From: Gemmatimonas groenlandica
GTDB taxonomy: Bacteria; Gemmatimonadota; Gemmatimonadetes; Gemmatimonadales; Gemmatimonadaceae
Length of the DNA: 64,000 bases
Reading direction: 5' to 3'
NCBI RefSeq assembly: GCF_013004105.1
Contig: NZ_CP053085.1
Coordinates: 2,418,001-2,482,000 of the forward strand
Shown: positions 23,251 through 31,537 of the stretch, piece after piece
Layout: every line of letters starts with the position of its first letter
Numbering within the stretch: position 1 is the first letter of the stretch
Notes under the pieces: model-generated
The model's input: the letters and a program-made list of their open reading frames with translations, nothing else
Told to the model about the DNA's origin: nothing
Databases searched by the model: none
Program-made: the position numbers and the translations under genes

Positions 23251-25418
23251 TGCGGCACGCCGCGTGACCAGGCACCGGCCTCCGTGCGCACGACGCCGCC
23301 CAGCACGCGACGCGCGCGGATGAACGCGTCGGTGACATCGCCCTCGCGGCCGAGTACATCGAGCACCGCGCCGACGGCCGCGGCGAACGCCGGCGAATCG
23401 CCAAGCGCTTCTGCGCGCAGGACCGCGAGCGAATCACGTGCGGCCGACGCATCGCTCGGCACGAGCTGCGCGGCCGCGACCAGTCGTACCGCACGGCGCG
23501 CCTCGCGCGGCGGCAGCGCCTCGCGCGATCGACGGAGATTGGTGACGCCCGTATCCTTTCCAGCGAGTCGCACTTTCGCGATGTCGATGATCACCGTGGG
23601 TGGCTTACCGCGCAGATACAGCCGCTCGGCGGAACGCGCCCGTTCGATGGCGGCCAACGCGAGTCGCATATGCGGAATCGCCGCCTTGGGGTCCCCCTGC
23701 TCGAGCTCCCGCCCGGCGTCCCACATCGCGTTGTACGCTTCCAACAGTGGTTGGTTGATCGCAATGACCGGCGAGTCGTCGCCCTCCTCGAGCACGCCGC
23801 CGGTATTGCCACCCGACAGCGCGAGTTTGCCCTGCTGCTGCTCGACGCCATGATCATGCCCGTCGCCGGCCGAGTGCGTGTGCTCGCCACTCACGTCGCC
23901 GCTGAGGCGTTGAAACACCACGTCACCGACGGCCTGTCGCAACCTCGCCTGATCGCGCCCGATCTTGGTCGACTCACTCAGGAGCGTTTTGCGCTCCAGC
24001 GTGGGCCGTTGCTTCTCGAGCTTCTCCGTGAGCATCAACAGCATGCGCTGACTGAGCAGCGACTTGTCGACTTCCGGCGGCGGCGCGGGTTCGACGGCCA
24101 CCGAGTCGTATTCGGCCACGCGCGCGATGCGGAACGAGCGCGTCTCGCTGCTGCCGAACTCGCGGTTCGACGCGGGATGCGCATCGCGCGCGATCGCCCG
24201 CAGGTGCACGATGTCGCCCGCGACCAGCTTGAGGGCGGCGATGTCCATCGTCGCGCGGATCGTGCCGGCCCGGTCGCCGGCATATGCGCGCGCGCCCATC
24301 TGCACGGTGCGCGCCGTGAAGCGTTCACCGTCGCCCGAACTCACGATGAGCTCGAAGTGGGCGTTCGCGAGCCCGATGTCGTCACGCACCGAGGCGACGA
24401 GCGCCAGCGACCCCACGGTCGTGCGGAACACACTGTCGCGCGCCGGCTGCACGAGTGACACGATCGGGATCGAATCGGCACGACCTTCCACCACGAGCAA
24501 CCGCGAACGACCGCCGCGTTCTAGCTGCAGCGTGACTGGCCCATCGGTCGCTACCGTGCGCACCTCCCAGCCGTCACCCGTCGTGGCAGGCACCAATCGC
24601 CGCTCGCGACGCGCGGCCGCCAGCGAATCGGCGGCCTCACCCACGAGTCGCTCGATCACCGTCTCCGGCACGGGGCCGGTGCCGCGCAGCCGCACCGTGC
24701 TTCCACGCACTGCCGCCACGTTCTGAATGTCGCCGAACTGCTGCGGAGCGCGCCGGGTGTACGCGGGGGCATCGACCCGCACGTTCCACGCACCCATCGC
24801 AGGAATAGGCGTCGCCATCGCCGTGTCGCCGGTCACAGCGCGCAACAGCGCGCCGGCCGTGCCGCTCTCCATGGAGCGGACCAATGCACCGAGCATCAGC
24901 ACCGTGAGCGCCCCTCCCGCGAACAGCGCGGGGCCAAGTAACTGATTTCTCGCCGAACGTCGCAAGGCTCGCGGCACATCCGTTCGTGCGAGCACCGCGC
25001 GTGCTGACGCCTGCAGCAGCGGATTCTCCGAGACGGCCCGCGCCGCTGCGTCGGCGACCGACGAGTGCCGCGCGACCAGTGCCTCGACCAATGTCACCAG
25101 CGCAAAACTCGCGGTCCCCACACCGGTGCCGCGCTCTTCAAGCCACAAGGCCGCCCGCACGTCGGTAATGCCTTGCGTGCGACGTGCCGCCAGTGCCCAA
25201 CTGACCGCGAGCGCCACCCCGAACGCGACGACGAACGCGATCGCCGCGCTACGACCCATGCCGATCGGCGCAGCGCCTCGCGCCAGGCCCACGCCGTCGG
25301 CCACCAACCACACCGACAGGGCCACACCGAGTGCGAGCAACGTGGCCCGCGCGTACACCAACCGCGTCAACGCACGGCGCACACGGTGCACCCCCGACAG
25401 CAGCATCGTCTCGCTCAC
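23247..25418 (-). CDS. DUF4175-like large membrane protein
   Basis: About 723 residues. Three membrane segments lie in the first 190 residues (LLALGVALSVWLVADGV, AIAFVVAFGVALAVSWALA, LGPALFAGGALTVLMLGALV). A long periplasmic beta-rich part follows and includes Ig-like strands (FELIVSSGDGERFTARTVQMG). The last 250 residues are helical and charged (LSQRMLLMLTEKLEKQR) with a His-rich patch (GEHTHSAGDGHDHG) that might bind metal. DUF4175-type proteins accompany MoxR operons; function unknown. GTG 25418, preceded by GCGAG, is the likely start; ATG 25409 is an alternative. The frame continuing upstream to 25550 overlaps the BatA gene and is not supported. Confidence 0.85.
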   Translation of the reverse strand: MSETMLLSGVHRVRRALTRLVYARATLLALGVALSVWLVADGVGLARGAAPIGMGRSAAIAFVVAFGVALAVSWALAARRTQGITDVRAALWLEERGTGVGTASFALVTLVEALVARHSSVADAAARAVSENPLLQASARAVLARTDVPRALRRSARNQLLGPALFAGGALTVLMLGALVRSMESGTAGALLRAVTGDTAMATPIPAMGAWNVRVDAPAYTRRAPQQFGDIQNVAAVRGSTVRLRGTGPVPETVIERLVGEAADSLAAARRERRLVPATTGDGWEVRTVATDGPVTLQLERGGRSRLLVVEGRADSIPIVSLVQPARDSVFRTTVGSLALVASVRDDIGLANAHFELIVSSGDGERFTARTVQMGARAYAGDRAGTIRATMDIAALKLVAGDIVHLRAIARDAHPASNREFGSSETRSFRIARVAEYDSVAVEPAPPPEVDKSLLSQRMLLMLTEKLEKQRPTLERKTLLSESTKIGRDQARLRQAVGDVVFQRLSGDVSGEHTHSAGDGHDHGVEQQQGKLALSGGNTGGVLEEGDDSPVIAINQPLLEAYNAMWDAGRELEQGDPKAAIPHMRLALAAIERARSAERLYLRGKPPTVIIDIAKVRLAGKDTGVTNLRRSREALPPREARRAVRLVAAAQLVPSDASAARDSLAVLRAEALGDSPAFAAAVGAVLDVLGREGDVTDAFIRARRVLGGVVRTEAGAWSRGVPQ

Positions 25419-25428
25419 GAGATCTCGC

Positions 25429-26763
25429 TCACGACGCCGCCGTTCCTGCCGACTCACGCCGGACCACGTGTTCGGCCAACAGCGCGAGGAACGCCACCGA
25501 GAGCAGTGCCGTGGCCAACCACGCCGGTTTCGTAGTACCCGTGGTCCCATCGAGCGCTCGGAACCGACTCGCCGATAGCTGCCACGTCAGCGCGTTCACG
25601 CCCGACCCGGTAGCTGGCTCATTCGGTGCCGGCACGCCGATCCCTCCACACGGCGCGCGAAGCGCCCGCAGCACACCATCGGCCGCCGGTGAGAGCAGGA
25701 GATCACTGCCCGGCGCCACCGCAATCGCCACCTCACGCAGGCACGACGTCCCGCGCCTCCGCTCCACGGCAGCCGCCACTCCGTCACTCCACCACGCGAT
25801 CGCCCGTACGCTGTCCGATAGGGTCGGGGGCAATGCGTTACGCACCCACGGCGCCACCAGCGCGCCACCGGCAGCGACAACCGCACCCACGGAGTCGGCG
25901 GGCGGCGCCGCGCGCCACCCCGCCGGCACTCCACTCACCGGCCAGCGCACGAGCACCTGAGCATTCGTTGCGTCCTCGATCGTGTCACGGCGCACCACTA
26001 CCTCGTCGACGTCCGACCCGCCCGCCGACCCGCCCGCGCGCACCGCGCTTGCACCACGCGACGCGAACGCCGCCGCAACGACATCCGTACCCGGTGTCGT
26101 CGCCGCACTGACCACCCGCACGCGTCCGACGGCCGACAGCGCGGCGGCGCTGGTATCACTCTCGCCCGAGAGACCAGGGCGCACCACGCGAATACGCGCC
26201 GGCCACTGCTCGCGCCAGGCATCCCACCCACGCCGCGAACGCACGATCTCCGGCATTACCACCGTGAGGGACACCGTCGCCAACGACGGATTGGCTTGTG
26301 CCTGACGCGCCGATGCACGGATCGCGGCCGCTATCGCGACACCGGGATCGTCCGACACGCCGTTCACCCAGAGCACGACCGGCGGTTCTCCATCAGCCGC
26401 GCTATCCGCAGCGCTGTCGGCGGACGCTGCGCGCACCGCGCGCGCCAGCAGCGCCGCCGAATCGGCGCGTGATGCGGCGTCGATCACGATCAGCGACGAC
26501 ATCCGAGCGCTCCGCTCACTGCACCGTGCGCCTGCCAGCGCAGAACCCGCCGCCAGCAGCGCGATCACGCGCAACAGCAACAGCGGCAAGTCACTCGGCT
26601 TAGCCTGACGCGCCACCGCGCGCGCGTCGCGTTCCGGCACGAAGCGCGCCGTCGGCAGCAAGAGTACACGCGGCTGTCGCACCGAAAGAAAGTGCAGCGC
26701 CGTGATCGTCAGCGCGGCCGCCAGTGCAAGGCCGAAAATCCATGGAGCGGCGAAGCCGATCAC
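25429..26763 (-). CDS. BatA-like aerotolerance N-terminal domain membrane protein
   Basis: About 444 residues. It begins with the BatA N-terminal pattern: a membrane helix FAAPWIFGLALAAALTITALHFL, a cytoplasmic loop (SVRQPRVLLLPTARF) and a second helix (LPLLLLRVIALLAAGSALAGA). A large periplasmic Ala/Arg-rich domain and a C-terminal helix (WLATALLSVAFLALLAEHVV) follow. A metal-binding vWA motif DxSxS is not intact here (VIDAASRAD). GTG 26763 overlaps the DUF58 stop (GTGA), fixing the start. Together with MoxR and DUF58 this is a Bat-type complex; such operons are linked to envelope stress or metal-cofactor assembly. Confidence 0.85.
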   Translation of the reverse strand: MIGFAAPWIFGLALAAALTITALHFLSVRQPRVLLLPTARFVPERDARAVARQAKPSDLPLLLLRVIALLAAGSALAGARCSERSARMSSLIVIDAASRADSAALLARAVRAASADSAADSAADGEPPVVLWVNGVSDDPGVAIAAAIRASARQAQANPSLATVSLTVVMPEIVRSRRGWDAWREQWPARIRVVRPGLSGESDTSAAALSAVGRVRVVSAATTPGTDVVAAAFASRGASAVRAGGSAGGSDVDEVVVRRDTIEDATNAQVLVRWPVSGVPAGWRAAPPADSVGAVVAAGGALVAPWVRNALPPTLSDSVRAIAWWSDGVAAAVERRRGTSCLREVAIAVAPGSDLLLSPAADGVLRALRAPCGGIGVPAPNEPATGSGVNALTWQLSASRFRALDGTTGTTKPAWLATALLSVAFLALLAEHVVRRESAGTAAS

Positions 26764-27623
26764 AGGGCCAGCCCCGCGACGACCGCACGGACCGCACGCG
26801 CCGGCGTCACGTTTGTCGGCACTTCGGTGTAGCCGGCGCCGAGCGCGCGCCACTGATCACGCACCTGCGCGCGGAATGCATCGAAGCGCGACGCGTAGCC
26901 GCGCTGCACATCAGGGCTCGTCACGCGCCAGATGGCGGCATCCTCCGGATCCTGCGCACGGAAGATCCCGGCAGGGAGCGTCAGCTCCTCGCGGGCCACG
27001 ATATGCACGCACTCCAGCATCGCACCGCCCGCTGCCAGCACCGACGCGTTCTTGATCGTGGCCTCATGATCACCGAGGCAGTCGGTCACGAGGACGCAGC
27101 GCGCGGACACGGGGATCAGCATGAGTGTGGCCGCCAGCGTACTGGTGCCGCCGGCCTGCACAGCATCCAGCGACCTGGCGATCTCGCGCACGGTGCCTCG
27201 GCGAGTGCGCGGCGGCATGCGCAACACGCCGTCCGCATGCATGGCGAGCACGCCCACTGGATCACCCGATGCGTGCGCCACGGCCGCGAGTCCCACGGCA
27301 ACGGCACACGCCATCCGCCACTTGCTCATCCCCACTCCGTCTGGGAAGTCCATGCTCGCACTCCCGTCGAGCACGATCCAGGTGGGTAGCAGCGCGCGAT
27401 CATCGCTCAACCGCACGAAGGCACGATCGCTCCGCGCCAGCAGCTTCCAGTCGAGCGCGCGCGGGTCATCGCCCTGTCGATACAGGCGATACTCGGTGAA
27501 CTCGCCCGCCGTTCCGCGCTGCCGCGAGCGGTGCGCGCCCGATGGTGCCGCGGCCACGGCCCGGCGTGCTGGCCAACGCACGCCGCGCAGGGCATCGAGC
27601 AGCGGCCCGTAATCCGCGCTCAT
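26760..27623 (-). CDS. DUF58 domain protein, vWA-like partner of MoxR
   Basis: 287 residues, typical DUF58 length. The hallmark is GEFTEYRLYRQGDDPRALDW, followed by KLLARSDRAFVRLSDDRA and the vWA-like strand TWIVLDGSASMDF, which contains a DxSxS MIDAS motif. Later strands read VGVLAMHADGVLRMP and CVLVTDCLGD. DUF58 proteins are thought to be substrates or adaptors of MoxR AAA+ ATPases. ATG 27623 is the first start after the moxR stop (38 nt gap); the frame further upstream belongs to the moxR shadow. The stop overlaps the next gene by 4 nt. Confidence 0.9.
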   Translation of the reverse strand: MSADYGPLLDALRGVRWPARRAVAAAPSGAHRSRQRGTAGEFTEYRLYRQGDDPRALDWKLLARSDRAFVRLSDDRALLPTWIVLDGSASMDFPDGVGMSKWRMACAVAVGLAAVAHASGDPVGVLAMHADGVLRMPPRTRRGTVREIARSLDAVQAGGTSTLAATLMLIPVSARCVLVTDCLGDHEATIKNASVLAAGGAMLECVHIVAREELTLPAGIFRAQDPEDAAIWRVTSPDVQRGYASRFDAFRAQVRDQWRALGAGYTEVPTNVTPARAVRAVVAGLAL

Positions 27624-27661
27624 CGGCGCGTAGGCGTACGCCGCGCGTTCATACCGCGCGA

Positions 27662-28660
27662 TCAGGCCGGCAGCGCGCTGCCTGGCGCTGCCACGTGCGA
27701 CAACAGCGCCTCGATGATCGGTTCCGCCGAGACGCCGTCCGCCTCCGCCGCGAAATTCGGCAGAATGCGATGACGTAACACCGGCATCGCGACGCGTCGA
27801 ATGTCTGCCGGCGAGACGGCAGCCCGACCAGCGAGCAGCGCGCACGCCTTCGCCCCGAGAATCAGCGCCTGCCCCGCGCGCGGTCCGGCACCCCATCGGA
27901 CGTACTGTCGTACGATGCCCGGTGCCGACGCCTCCTGCGGACGCGTCGCCCGTACGAGCTTGGCCGCATACGTGAGCACCAGCTCACTGCAGGGCAACTC
28001 GCGCACCAGGCGTTGCAAGGCCAACGCGTCGTCCGCCGAGAACACCGCCTCGATCGGCGCGCCACGCTTGCCCGTGGTCGTGCGGAGAATGGAGATCTCG
28101 TCGGCTTCGGTGGGATAGCCCACACGGATGTCGAACAGGAAGCGATCCAGCTGCGCTTCGGGCAGCGGATACGTGCCTTCCTGTTCGATCGGATTCTGCG
28201 TCGCCAACACGAAGAACGGCTCCGGCAGCTTCATCGTCTTGCCGGCCGCGGTCACGCTGTGTTCCTGCATTGCCTCCAGCAGTGCCGCCTGCGTGCGTGG
28301 CGGCGCGCGATTGATCTCGTCAGCCAGCACGATGTTCGCGAACACCGGTCCGTGCACGAAGCGGAACGCGCGTGCACCGCCGCCGCTCTCCTCGAGAATC
28401 TCGGTGCCCGTGATGTCGCTCGGCACGAGGTCCGGCGTGAACTGGATGCGACGAAACTCGAGCTGCATCGCGTCCGACAACGACTTGATCATCAGCGTCT
28501 TGGCGAGTCCGGGGACGCCCACGAGCAAGGCGTGTCCACCGGCCACCAGCGCCATCAGAATCTCATCGACCACCGCATCCTGACCCACGATGCGCTTCGC
28601 AATCTCTCCGCGCAGCCGTTGGACGGCCGCGATCAGCGACTCAGGCGACCGTTCGCTCAC
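27662..28660 (-). CDS. moxR: MoxR family AAA+ ATPase
   Basis: 332 residues. MoxR ATPases are chaperone-like hexamers that activate vWA/DUF58 partners. Seen: Walker A GVPGLAKT, Walker B VLADEINRAPP, sensor 1 LATQNPIEQEGTYPLPEAQ, arginine finger region LDRFLFDI, and the C-terminal lid with sensor 2 (GPRAGQALILGAKACALLAG). All motifs look intact. GTG 28660 overlaps the stop of the small upstream gene by 4 nt (GTGA). The gene sits at the third position of an eight-gene coupled operon that encodes its likely partners DUF58 and BatA. Confidence 0.95.
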   Translation of the reverse strand: MSERSPESLIAAVQRLRGEIAKRIVGQDAVVDEILMALVAGGHALLVGVPGLAKTLMIKSLSDAMQLEFRRIQFTPDLVPSDITGTEILEESGGGARAFRFVHGPVFANIVLADEINRAPPRTQAALLEAMQEHSVTAAGKTMKLPEPFFVLATQNPIEQEGTYPLPEAQLDRFLFDIRVGYPTEADEISILRTTTGKRGAPIEAVFSADDALALQRLVRELPCSELVLTYAAKLVRATRPQEASAPGIVRQYVRWGAGPRAGQALILGAKACALLAGRAAVSPADIRRVAMPVLRHRILPNFAAEADGVSAEPIIEALLSHVAAPGSALPA

Positions 28661-28995
28661 CGAACCGGCCGACGACGACGTCCCGTCACGAACAGCGTCG
28701 ACGCATCGCGCGCCCCCGCCGACTGGAGCGACTGCGACTCGTTCGTCACCTCGGCACCGTGCAACTTGACCATGAAGCTGTCGATCTGGTCGACATCGGG
28801 GAGCAACAGCGCCATCGCGGCCTGCTTCACGTCGCGCACGCGCGTTTCCGGCGTCGTTTCGACCCGTACCGCATCCCACACCTCGGCCGCCTGCACGCGC
28901 ACCGTCCACACGACGGGGGCCTGCTCACTGGCGATGCGTACGATCTCCGGACGCACACGCAGCGAATTCACGAAATGCGTGGTGCTGACCGTCAT
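28657..28995 (-). CDS. Small protein with a ubiquitin-like beta-grasp pattern
   Basis: 112 residues, no family that I can name with certainty. Residues 28-104 follow the order of ubiquitin: strand (VVWTVRVQAA), strand (WDAVRVETTPET), helix (RVRDVKQAAMALLL), strand (FMVKLHGAEVT), a short loop helix (LQSAGARD) and a last strand (ASTLFVT). This closely parallels the VK helix, LIFAG strand and STLHLV strand of ubiquitin. YukD/EsaB-type bacterial proteins share the fold. The tail GRRRRPVR is basic and lacks Gly-Gly, so covalent conjugation is unlikely. TGA overlaps the moxR start and the start overlaps the upstream gene, so it is tightly coupled to MoxR and could be its adaptor or substrate. Confidence 0.85.
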   Translation of the reverse strand: MTVSTTHFVNSLRVRPEIVRIASEQAPVVWTVRVQAAEVWDAVRVETTPETRVRDVKQAAMALLLPDVDQIDSFMVKLHGAEVTNESQSLQSAGARDASTLFVTGRRRRPVR

Positions 28996-29333
28996 GACAC
29001 ACCGTGCGGCAGGGCAGCGACAGCAGCCGCGTCCGGCGTCGCCACGGATACTGCCGGCGCCGTCGGCAACGAGTCGAGAAAGCGGGCCAGCTGCTGATCG
29101 AACATATACGTCGAACCAGATACCGACGTGCCGGCATCGGTCACGCGCGCCGCGATCACCAGCTCTTCGCCACCCTGCCCTCGCAGGACGAGGTGCGAGG
29201 GGCCCTGCTTCTCGATGAACGTCGCGTAGACCCCGCTACGGCGCGTGAAGAAACGCGCGGCCCTCGCGAGGACGTCCGCGATCGACAGTGAGGTGAGACG
29301 TTCCTGCAATTGGCGATTCGACTGCTGGTGCAT
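28992..29333 (-). CDS. Unknown small protein, first gene of the MoxR operon
   Basis: 113 residues, not recognised. A helical N-terminus (LQERLTSLSIADVLARAARFF) leads into three or four strands (YATFIEKQGPSHLVLRGQGG, ELVIAARVTDAGTSVSGSTY), then a short helix (QQLARFLDSLP) and an Ala/Val-rich tail. No signal peptide, Cys or metal motif. The start is ATG 29333; the longer frame from 29486 lacks a ribosome site. Its stop overlaps the ATG of the ubiquitin-like gene (ATGA). The gap of 49 nt to the GAF gene upstream may hold a promoter, but none is convincing. Confidence 0.75.
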   Translation of the reverse strand: MHQQSNRQLQERLTSLSIADVLARAARFFTRRSGVYATFIEKQGPSHLVLRGQGGEELVIAARVTDAGTSVSGSTYMFDQQLARFLDSLPTAPAVSVATPDAAAVAALPHGVS

Positions 29334-29382
29334 ACGGGCGATCCGGATTGAACGAGAAAACTGGAGGGTCGACGGGTGCGGA

Positions 29383-30639
29383 TCAGAGATCCACTTCGAC
29401 GGGGAAGACCAACGTCCATCCGCCCTCGTCTTCTGACCCACTGGCCGATTGCTCGACGCGCATCTGACCGCCAAGGCGCCCGGCAAGGACGGTGGCCAGC
29501 GGCTGATCGAGTGCCGTCACCGCCCCCCGCACGCCCGCAAACGGGTCGTGCGCCGGACGGCGCAGCGTCTCCTGAAGTATACGTGAAGGCACCGAGGGAG
29601 GTTGATCCGCCACCGCGTCCATCGAGGCGTCGCGCCACCCGACCTGCAGGGCGATGAACCCTCGTCCCAGTCGCACCCCGGTATTCACCGTCCCGCCCTC
29701 CATACACGCGGACCGTACCGCCAACCCGACGACCAATTCCAGGAGACGGGACAGCCAGTGCAAGTCGCCACGGATCATCGGCAAAAGCACCGTTGGCTCG
29801 TCCACGTGAATCGGCACCATCGGGGCCCGGATGCGCCACGTGGACACGGCGGAGAGCAGCGGCTCCCGTGGGTCCACGTCGGCCGCTGCCGCCGAGAAGT
29901 CATCGCGTGTGACCAGGTCGTAGTCGCGGGCCGCGACGGCCAGCGCATGGACGGCGGCCAAGCGCATTGAGGCGTCAGCGGTCTCACCGGGAGCCGCCAG
30001 CGTGAGCAACGCCGACACCACGTCGTGCACGGTCTGATCACGCGCCCGTTCGGCGCTGTTCCACACCGCCGCCTGTCGCTCGAGCTGCGCATTGGCTTCG
30101 GCCAGCGCCGCATTCGCGCGTCGCAGCGCATCGGTGCGGCGCGACTTATCAGTCGCTGCCGCCAACTGATCGGCCACCACCCGCACCAACGCGCGCTGCT
30201 CGTCGCGCACCGGTGTGGCGTCGGCGAAATAGAAGGCGATCGCCCCGATGGGCCCGTCCGCCGTTTCCATCGGCGCCGCGATGATCGACCGGAAGCCCAG
30301 CTCCGAGGCCACTTCGTGCCACGCACCAAGCGACGCATCGGCGAAGAGATCGGCGACCTCGACCAATCGTCGCTCCGCCACGGCCACACCACTGGGCCCG
30401 TCGCCGACGCGCACGCGCAGCGCGCCGATCCAATGACGGTGCTTCGACGGCCACTCATGCTGTGCCACCGGCCGCAGCAGTTCCCCGTCGTCCCCGAGTT
30501 CCATCACCAGCGAGAACGCCGCGCCGAGGATCGGGGTGACCCGATCGAGCGCGAATTGCTGCACATCACTCGGGCGATCAGCCAGCAGGAATGCGTGCGC
30601 GATCTCGCGCACCGCGAGCAGTTCGCGCGCGTCACTCAC
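29383..30639 (-). CDS. GAF sensor with degenerate histidine-kinase-like C-terminus
   Basis: 418 residues. Residues 1-165 are a GAF domain (PILGAAFSLVMELGDDGELL, DGPSGVAVAERRLVEVADLF, FRSIIAAPMETADGPIGAIAFYF). A coiled coil (RRANAALAEANAQLERQAAV) follows, then a region laid out like a dimerisation helix with His (DQTVHDVVSALLTL) and an ATPase-like domain. The N-box Asn and the GxGxG boxes are missing (LLELVVGLAVRSA; AGVRGAVTALDQPLATVLAG), so ATP binding is doubtful. It may be a ligand-responsive scaffold or an anti-partner rather than a kinase. GTG 30639 comes directly after the SDR stop; it precedes the MoxR operon by 49 nt. Confidence 0.8.
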   Translation of the reverse strand: MSDARELLAVREIAHAFLLADRPSDVQQFALDRVTPILGAAFSLVMELGDDGELLRPVAQHEWPSKHRHWIGALRVRVGDGPSGVAVAERRLVEVADLFADASLGAWHEVASELGFRSIIAAPMETADGPIGAIAFYFADATPVRDEQRALVRVVADQLAAATDKSRRTDALRRANAALAEANAQLERQAAVWNSAERARDQTVHDVVSALLTLAAPGETADASMRLAAVHALAVAARDYDLVTRDDFSAAAADVDPREPLLSAVSTWRIRAPMVPIHVDEPTVLLPMIRGDLHWLSRLLELVVGLAVRSACMEGGTVNTGVRLGRGFIALQVGWRDASMDAVADQPPSVPSRILQETLRRPAHDPFAGVRGAVTALDQPLATVLAGRLGGQMRVEQSASGSEDEGGWTLVFPVEVDL

Positions 30640-30640
30640 C

Positions 30641-31351
30641 TCAGGAGGCCCGAGGGCGCTTCGGGGAAAGCGGCCGCACCTCGAGCCGATGCACGAGCAT
30701 ATGCGGGGGTGCCTCAATCGCGAAACCGACGGCATCAGCCACGTTCTGCGGCTCGAGCATCCACGTGCGATTCGTGCCGGCGGGGAACAAGTCGGTATCC
30801 ACCGAGCCGGGCGTGATCACCGACACACCGACACCGGCATCGCGCACTTCCAGCATCAGCGACTCCGCAAAGCCCATCACGAAATGCTTCGTGCCCGTGT
30901 AGCAAGTGCCGCCGACGAACGTGTTGCGTCCCGCCGTACTGCCGATGATGCAGACGTGTCCGTGGCCGCGCGCGACCATGCCGGGTAGGACTGCGCGCGT
31001 GACATGATAGAGCGCGTTCACGTTCACGTCGACCTGACGATGCCACTCTTCGGCCGTCATCTCGAGGAACGGTTTCATCACGGCGACGCCAGCGTTGTTC
31101 ACCAGGACATCGACGTGCAGTCCGGTCAGTCGCTGCGCCGTGACCAGCGCATTCTGCACGTCGGCCGCGATGCACTGGACGGAGGCACCGAGTGCCTCGC
31201 ACTCCGCGGCCACCGCCATCAGCAGCGACTCGTCACGCGCGACGAGGATCAGATCGTGCTTCGGGGCGAGCCGGAGCGCGATGGCGTGCCCGATACCGCG
31301 TGATGCGCCGGTGATGAGCGCCACCGGGCGGGAATTGGCAGAGGGAGTCAT
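30641..31351 (-). CDS. Short-chain dehydrogenase/reductase
   Basis: 236 residues, classical SDR. Cofactor motif TGASRGIG, NNAG at about residue 86, catalytic Ser in IGSTAG, and the Tyr-x-x-x-Lys pair in CYTGTKHF. LVARDES after the second strand fits NADP(H) use. The substrate cannot be deduced from the sequence. ATG 31351 with no clear ribosome site. It is divergent from the phytase gene and 1 nt ahead of the GAF gene, so it heads the long minus-strand block. It is cytoplasmic. Confidence 0.92.
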   Translation of the reverse strand: MTPSANSRPVALITGASRGIGHAIALRLAPKHDLILVARDESLLMAVAAECEALGASVQCIAADVQNALVTAQRLTGLHVDVLVNNAGVAVMKPFLEMTAEEWHRQVDVNVNALYHVTRAVLPGMVARGHGHVCIIGSTAGRNTFVGGTCYTGTKHFVMGFAESLMLEVRDAGVGVSVITPGSVDTDLFPAGTNRTWMLEPQNVADAVGFAIEAPPHMLVHRLEVRPLSPKRPRAS

Positions 31352-31537
31352 GCCGGAAAGCTACGCCGTGACTGTGTTCAGGAAAGCCGCCCAACGCAAA
31401 GCCGCCGAAATACAACTGTGACAGAGTCGTCGCCAAATCGGGACAGCCTCGTCGCCGGATAGTCATCGATTCGGGGGACCTTCTCGAAGTTGAGGCTGCT
31501 GGCATGACGCCGGGCAGCGCCCCTCGGTTCCCTCTCT

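Noticed and set aside
31352-31537. Pho box upstream of the phytase gene
   Set aside because: CTGTGACAG-like bases occur at about 31420, but there is no second half-site at the right spacing.
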